Made by a program: the position numbers and the translations under genes. DNA of 64,000 nucleotides, from positions 2,077,501 through 2,141,500 of the forward strand of contig NZ_LT627735.1 of the NCBI RefSeq assembly GCF_900101765.1, read 5' to 3'. The notes below the pieces were generated by a model. It made no database searches. It was not told the DNA's origin and was given only the letters and a program-made list of their open reading frames with translations. Positions 60,709 to 64,000 of the stretch are shown piece by piece; positions within the stretch are counted from its first letter, which is position 1; the number at the start of each line of letters is the position of its first letter. The stretch comes from Nonlabens sp. Hel1_33_55 (lineage in GTDB: Bacteria > Bacteroidota > Bacteroidia > Flavobacteriales > Flavobacteriaceae).

Positions 60709-61719
60709 ATGGCACGTATCAACCAATCCCTAGGAGAATTCATCATTGAAAATCAAGGTGAGTTTGCCTATAGCAGCGGTGAGCTTTCCAGACTTATAAA
60801 TTCCATACGCCTAGCGGCAAAAATGGTTAATCATGAGGTCAACAAAGCTGGACTTGTAGATATCACGGGTAGTGCTGGTGAAATCAACACTCAAGGTGAA
60901 GACCAGCAAAAGCTTGATGTTTTTGCCAATAATGTATTCATACAAACACTTACCAATCGAGAGATTGTTTGTGGTATTGCTAGTGAAGAAAATGAAGATT
61001 TTATAACTATTGCCGGGAGCAATAGTGATCATAAAAATAAATATGTGGTGTTGATCGATCCATTGGACGGCAGCTCTAACATTGATGTGAATGTTTCAGT
61101 AGGTACTATTTTTTCTATATACCGTCGAGTTACGCCATTAGGAACACCAGTTACCGTCGATGATTTCCTGCAGCCTGGAAATTTACAGGTCGCTGCTGGT
61201 TACATCGTTTATGGAACTTCTACCATGTTAGTTTATACGACTGGCCATGGAGTTAATGGGTTTACACTTAATCCAGCGCTAGGAACGTACTATCTATCAC
61301 ATCCCAACATGAAGTTTCCTGAAGAAGGCCACATTTATAGTGTCAATGAAGGGAACTACGTTCATTTCCCACAAGGTATTAAGGATTACATCAAATATTG
61401 CCAGAAGGAAGAAGGTGACAGGCCGTATACTAGCCGTTACATAGGTAGCCTGGTAAGTGACATTCACCGCAACATGATCAAAGGCGGCATTTATATGTAT
61501 CCCAAAAGTTCCAAAGCAGCAAAAGGGAAACTTAGATTACTTTATGAATGCAATCCTATGGCATTCATCGTGGAGCAAGCTGGCGGAAAAGCCAGTGATG
61601 GAAAAACACGCATTATGGAGTTAAAACCAACTGAACTGCACGAACGCGTCCCATTTATTTGCGGCAGCCGTAAAATGGTAGAAAAAGCTGAAGAATTTAT
61701 CGCGAAAGCAAATCAATAA
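60709..61719 (+). CDS. fbp: Class I fructose-1,6-bisphosphatase
   Basis: 336-aa Mg-dependent phosphatase, the committed step of gluconeogenesis. LIDPLDGSSNIDVNVSVGTI (metal ligands Asp and Asp, phosphate loop) and ASEENEDF are clear; YTSRYIGSLVSDIHRNMIKGG and AGGKASDGKTRIM close the active site. Full length. Start ATG 60709 (MARINQSLGEF) is set by the promoter. Terminator at 61740. Confidence 0.96.
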   Translation: MARINQSLGEFIIENQGEFAYSSGELSRLINSIRLAAKMVNHEVNKAGLVDITGSAGEINTQGEDQQKLDVFANNVFIQTLTNREIVCGIASEENEDFITIAGSNSDHKNKYVVLIDPLDGSSNIDVNVSVGTIFSIYRRVTPLGTPVTVDDFLQPGNLQVAAGYIVYGTSTMLVYTTGHGVNGFTLNPALGTYYLSHPNMKFPEEGHIYSVNEGNYVHFPQGIKDYIKYCQKEEGDRPYTSRYIGSLVSDIHRNMIKGGIYMYPKSSKAAKGKLRLLYECNPMAFIVEQAGGKASDGKTRIMELKPTELHERVPFICGSRKMVEKAEEFIAKANQ

Positions 61720-61739
61720 GACTTGCAATAAGCAAAAAC

Positions 61740-61778
61740 AAAAAGAGCTTTTCCAGTTGAAAAAGCTCTTTTCGTTTT
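61740..61778 (+). terminator. Terminator after fbp
   Basis: AAAAAGAGCTTTTCC pairs with GAAAAAGCTCTTTT, a long AT-rich stem, followed by CGTTTTT. Confidence 0.8.
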
Positions 61779-61794
61779 TAATAGGATGGTGTGA

Positions 61795-62220
61795 TTATCG
61801 GTTTTTGTTCAAGAGATATCTATAGTCCTCAAGGTTGAGGTGACCGCTAAAGATTTCTATAGAACGTTCCACAAGATATTCTGCATCTGCCTCGTTGAAA
61901 CCTATAGCCGTTGCGTACTTGCGTAATAATTTGTGCTCTGCTTCATCTAATTGATTATCTGCAAAAACGATTTTGAACAAGTCGTGCAACCACTGGATGC
62001 GCTCTTCACTAGTATTAGGTGGCGTCACAGGATAACTATGAGGATTCTTCATTATTTCCTCATAATTAGAATCAGAAATGTCAAGCACACTCTTGAATCG
62101 CAGTAACATGACTTTTTCTTCTTCCTTCAATCCAGCAGACTGAGCTAGCGATACGATCGTTGCAAAATGACTTTTATTTCTGGCGCTTTCTCCAGATTCA
62201 AATAATGATGAAAATGACAT
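61795..62220 (-). CDS. TerB-like (tellurite-resistance/DjlA-fold) protein
   Basis: 141-aa helical protein. The C-terminal IQWLHDLFKIVFADNQLDEAEHKLLRKYATAIG with its acidic metal-binding loop, plus an equivalent N-terminal half (HFATIVSLAQSAGLKEEEKVMLLRF), is the TerB fold. Role unknown; many TerB proteins are membrane-stress or metal related. Likely its own promoter at 62251-62244 (TAtaTTTA). Confidence 0.8.
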   Translation of the reverse strand: MSFSSLFESGESARNKSHFATIVSLAQSAGLKEEEKVMLLRFKSVLDISDSNYEEIMKNPHSYPVTPPNTSEERIQWLHDLFKIVFADNQLDEAEHKLLRKYATAIGFNEADAEYLVERSIEIFSGHLNLEDYRYLLNKNR

Positions 62221-62278
62221 AATTGTAATTTAATAAGAAGGTGTAAATATAATAATATGGTATTGGGTTCGCGCTTTT

Positions 62279-63217
62279 CTAGGATAGATGTTCCAGCATT
62301 TCGCTAACGGTAGCCTCGAGATCATAAGCTGCTTTCCAGTTCCAGTCCTCAAGTGCTGGAGTATCATCTATAGAGCTAGGCCAGCTATCTGCAATTTGTT
62401 GTCTTGAATCAGGCTCGTAATTTATAGTGAATTCTGGAATGTGCTGAATTATAGCATCAGCTATATCTTGTGGTGTAAAACTCATACCGCTCAAATTGTA
62501 AGAAGAACGCTCCTTTATTTGACTTGCCGGTGCATCCATCAAATCAACCGTCGCTCTAATAGCATCATGCATATACATCATGGGCAAGGCAGTACCTGCA
62601 GATAAGAAACAGGTGTAACTTTTATGTTCAATAGCTTTATGAAAGATGTCCACTGCATAATCTGTCGTACCGCCACCTGGTAAAGTCTTCCAGGAAATTA
62701 AGCCTGGATAGCGTATGCTGCGCACGTCAACTCCATATTTTTTATGATAGTACTCGCACCAGCGCTCACCGGTTTGTTTACTGATTCCATAAACCGTGGT
62801 GGGTTCCATGATCGTATGCTGCGGCGTATTGATCTTAGGAGTTGTTGGGCCAAAAACAGCAATACTCGATGGCCAGAAAATCCTTTGAATAACTTTTTCT
62901 TTGGCAAGATCCAGAACAATGAACAATGAATCCATGTTTAGCTTCCAGGCCTTGTCCGGGAATCTTTCCCCAGTGGCACTCAACATCGCCGCCATTAGAT
63001 AAACGTCTTGTATATCTCGAGTCCTACAAACTTCACCCACTTTTTCTCTGTCTGTGGCGTCAAGAATCTCGAACGGTCCAGACTTAGTTAGTTCCTCACT
63101 TCCTTCTCTGATATCTGCAGCAATCACATTCTCACTGCCGTGAATAGACCGCAACTTCATGGTGAGCTCTGCACCTATCTGCCCGCTGGCACCTATGACT
63201 AGAATTTTTCCCGACAT
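62279..63217 (-). CDS. L-threonine 3-dehydrogenase, SDR (epimerase-like) type
   Basis: 312-aa NAD-dependent extended SDR. KILVIGASGQIGAELTMKLR is the NAD site, SSIAVFGPTTPK (Ser) and TTVYGISKQTGE (Tyr, Lys) form the active site, and YPGLISWKTLPGGGTTDYAV is characteristic of the epimerase-like L-threonine dehydrogenases described from Flavobacterium frigidimaris. It oxidises threonine to 2-amino-3-ketobutyrate; the CoA-ligase partner (kbl) is not in the window. A -7 box lies 21 nt before the ATG. Confidence 0.9.
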   Translation of the reverse strand: MSGKILVIGASGQIGAELTMKLRSIHGSENVIAADIREGSEELTKSGPFEILDATDREKVGEVCRTRDIQDVYLMAAMLSATGERFPDKAWKLNMDSLFIVLDLAKEKVIQRIFWPSSIAVFGPTTPKINTPQHTIMEPTTVYGISKQTGERWCEYYHKKYGVDVRSIRYPGLISWKTLPGGGTTDYAVDIFHKAIEHKSYTCFLSAGTALPMMYMHDAIRATVDLMDAPASQIKERSSYNLSGMSFTPQDIADAIIQHIPEFTINYEPDSRQQIADSWPSSIDDTPALEDWNWKAAYDLEATVSEMLEHLS

Positions 63218-63237
63218 TCGGTAAGATTAGTTTATTG

Positions 63238-63245
63238 CAAATATA
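63238..63245 (-). promoter_or_regulatory. -7 box of the threonine dehydrogenase gene
   Basis: TAtaTTTG exact match on the minus strand, 21 nt before the ATG. Confidence 0.55.
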
Positions 63246-63295
63246 GTGGACACTAACAAGCCTGCTGTCTATGTTGTGAAGATCCTTTGATATTT

Positions 63296-63311
63296 CGCTT
63301 TCGCGAAAGCG
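63296..63311. repeat. Iterated palindrome copy, intergenic (perfect)
   Basis: Perfect 16-mer between the divergent threonine dehydrogenase and lipoprotein genes. Confidence 0.95.
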
Positions 63312-63423
63312 AGAACACATCAAACATCATAACATCCAGTATTAACTTAATTATTCATGATTATATAAATTAAAAGTATAATTCATTAATAATAATTTAT
63401 GTATTTAACATTTGAAAGTAAAG

Positions 63424-63431
63424 TACTTTTG
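63424..63431 (+). promoter_or_regulatory. -7 box of the final lipoprotein gene
   Basis: TActTTTG exact match, 28 nt before the ATG at 63459. Confidence 0.45.
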
Positions 63432-63458
63432 GCCTTTCCATTATTAAAAGGAATAATT

Positions 63459-64000
63459 ATGAAAAAGCAAATTTTCATCATGGCTCTAGCTGCAACAGCA
63501 TTAATAGCCTGTAAAGAGGAAAAGAAAGACATGGATGATGTCATGGATGAAAACGCCATGGAGACAGAAACCGTTGTTGAGGTTGAGGAAGAGCAGCCCA
63601 TGACCAGAACTGTTTCATACAGTCAGGAAGATGCAGGAACCATGCAGCGTGACTTTGAAGAATCTGTGACTGTCGATCAGGATGGTAATGTTACCAATAT
63701 TAAAGGCTGGACAGTTTATTCTACAGTTGATAAAGACATTACTTCTCTTGAAAATGCGAATACTGCAAACAAGATGACAGCAGTTCAGAAATTAAGAACT
63801 GACTTTAACTCGCTCAAAAACTCGATTCCTGATTACCTGAACTTGAGAAGAGTACGCAGAGCTGTGGATGATGTAGACAGAGAGATAAGTGATTTTGAAG
63901 AATTATCTACTGAATCTAATGTGAGCGATAGAAAAATGAATCGTTACTTAAATAACATAGGTGAAGCTTATGATGATCTGGCAGATGAAGTTGCAAGAGC
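63459..64000 (+). CDS. Predicted lipoprotein, truncated by window end
   Basis: An open frame from ATG 63459 runs off the right edge (about 180 codons seen). The lipoprotein signal MKKQIFIMALAATALIAC (Cys18) is followed by a very acidic linker (KEEKKDMDDVMDENAMETE). Then comes a mostly helical, charged region (VSYSQEDAGTMQRDFEESV, VDDVDREISDFEELSTES). No family recognised. A purine-rich AAAAGGA lies 8 nt before the ATG, unusual in this window and possibly a working ribosome site. Confidence 0.8.
   Translation, partial: MKKQIFIMALAATALIACKEEKKDMDDVMDENAMETETVVEVEEEQPMTRTVSYSQEDAGTMQRDFEESVTVDQDGNVTNIKGWTVYSTVDKDITSLENANTANKMTAVQKLRTDFNSLKNSIPDYLNLRRVRRAVDDVDREISDFEELSTESNVSDRKMNRYLNNIGEAYDDLADEVAR

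Overview
The window comes from a marine-type member of the Bacteroidota, most likely the family Flavobacteriaceae (a Nonlabens/Dokdonia-like relative is my guess, not proven). The pointers are: Bacteroidota-type promoters (TTG, 17-23 nt, TAnnTTTG) and the near absence of Shine-Dalgarno sites; type IX secretion genes (PorT-like protein, T9SS plug protein); a TamL-type lipoprotein; a full Na+-translocating NQR operon; kynurenine-pathway enzymes; and families found almost only in this phylum (DUF3667, the SDR-type L-threonine dehydrogenase). No phage, transposon, plasmid or CRISPR sequence is visible. This is ordinary chromosome with dense short operons.

Layout. 1-2740: start of an rRNA operon on the minus strand (16S, tRNA-Ile, tRNA-Ala, 5' end of 23S). 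3.0-5.9 kb: pirin, Bcr/CflA exporter, lipoprotein. 5.9-10.1 kb: kynureninase, kynurenine monooxygenase, BaiN-like flavoprotein, small membrane protein. 10.2-16.9 kb: phosphoglycerate mutase, thioredoxin-like lipoprotein, cupin, methionine aminopeptidase, methyltransferase, ApbE, SDR. 17.0-22.3 kb: a compact glycoprotein-glycan locus (GH92 mannosidase, glycosylasparaginase, FucP-type sugar transporter). 22.8-29.0 kb: nqrABCDEF on the minus strand. 29.1-36.0 kb: T9SS plug, DUF3667, ApaG, PruA, RsmG, aminotransferase. 36.3-44.1 kb: TrkH/TrkA, MenG/UbiE, PorT-like protein, TrmH-type methyltransferase, TamL. 44.3-49.3 kb: FbaA, AccD, RpsO, Pnp. 49.5-55.9 kb: MscS channel, Rpe, MgtE, a hypothetical, a hydroxyacid dehydrogenase, VOC and TM2 proteins. 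55.9-64.0 kb: CarboxypepD_reg-like protein, OlsF-like double acyltransferase, aspartate kinase, GNAT, Fbp, TerB-like protein, threonine dehydrogenase and a truncated lipoprotein.

Functional links. GpmI, FbaA, Fbp and Rpe form a scattered glycolysis/gluconeogenesis/pentose set. UbiE/MenG makes the menaquinone that NQR reduces, and ApbE is the enzyme expected to attach FMN to NqrB and NqrC. TrkH/TrkA and MscS handle K+ and osmotic balance. PorT-like protein, T9SS plug, TamL and the OlsF-like enzyme serve the outer envelope.

The most striking signal is not a gene. It is a perfect 16-bp palindrome, CGCTTTCGCGAAAGCG, present 14 times intact, with 4 more copies whose 14-bp core is intact and 4 decayed copies. 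It falls about every 3 kb, far more evenly than chance, both between genes and inside genes, where it is read as RFRES or AFAKA. A second notable element is a structured ~114-nt repeat found twice (12800 and 44130), with different stem sequences but the same fold, probably a small RNA. A third is a nearly constant 17-21 nt distance from the -7 promoter box to the start codon at many genes, which fixes several start codons.
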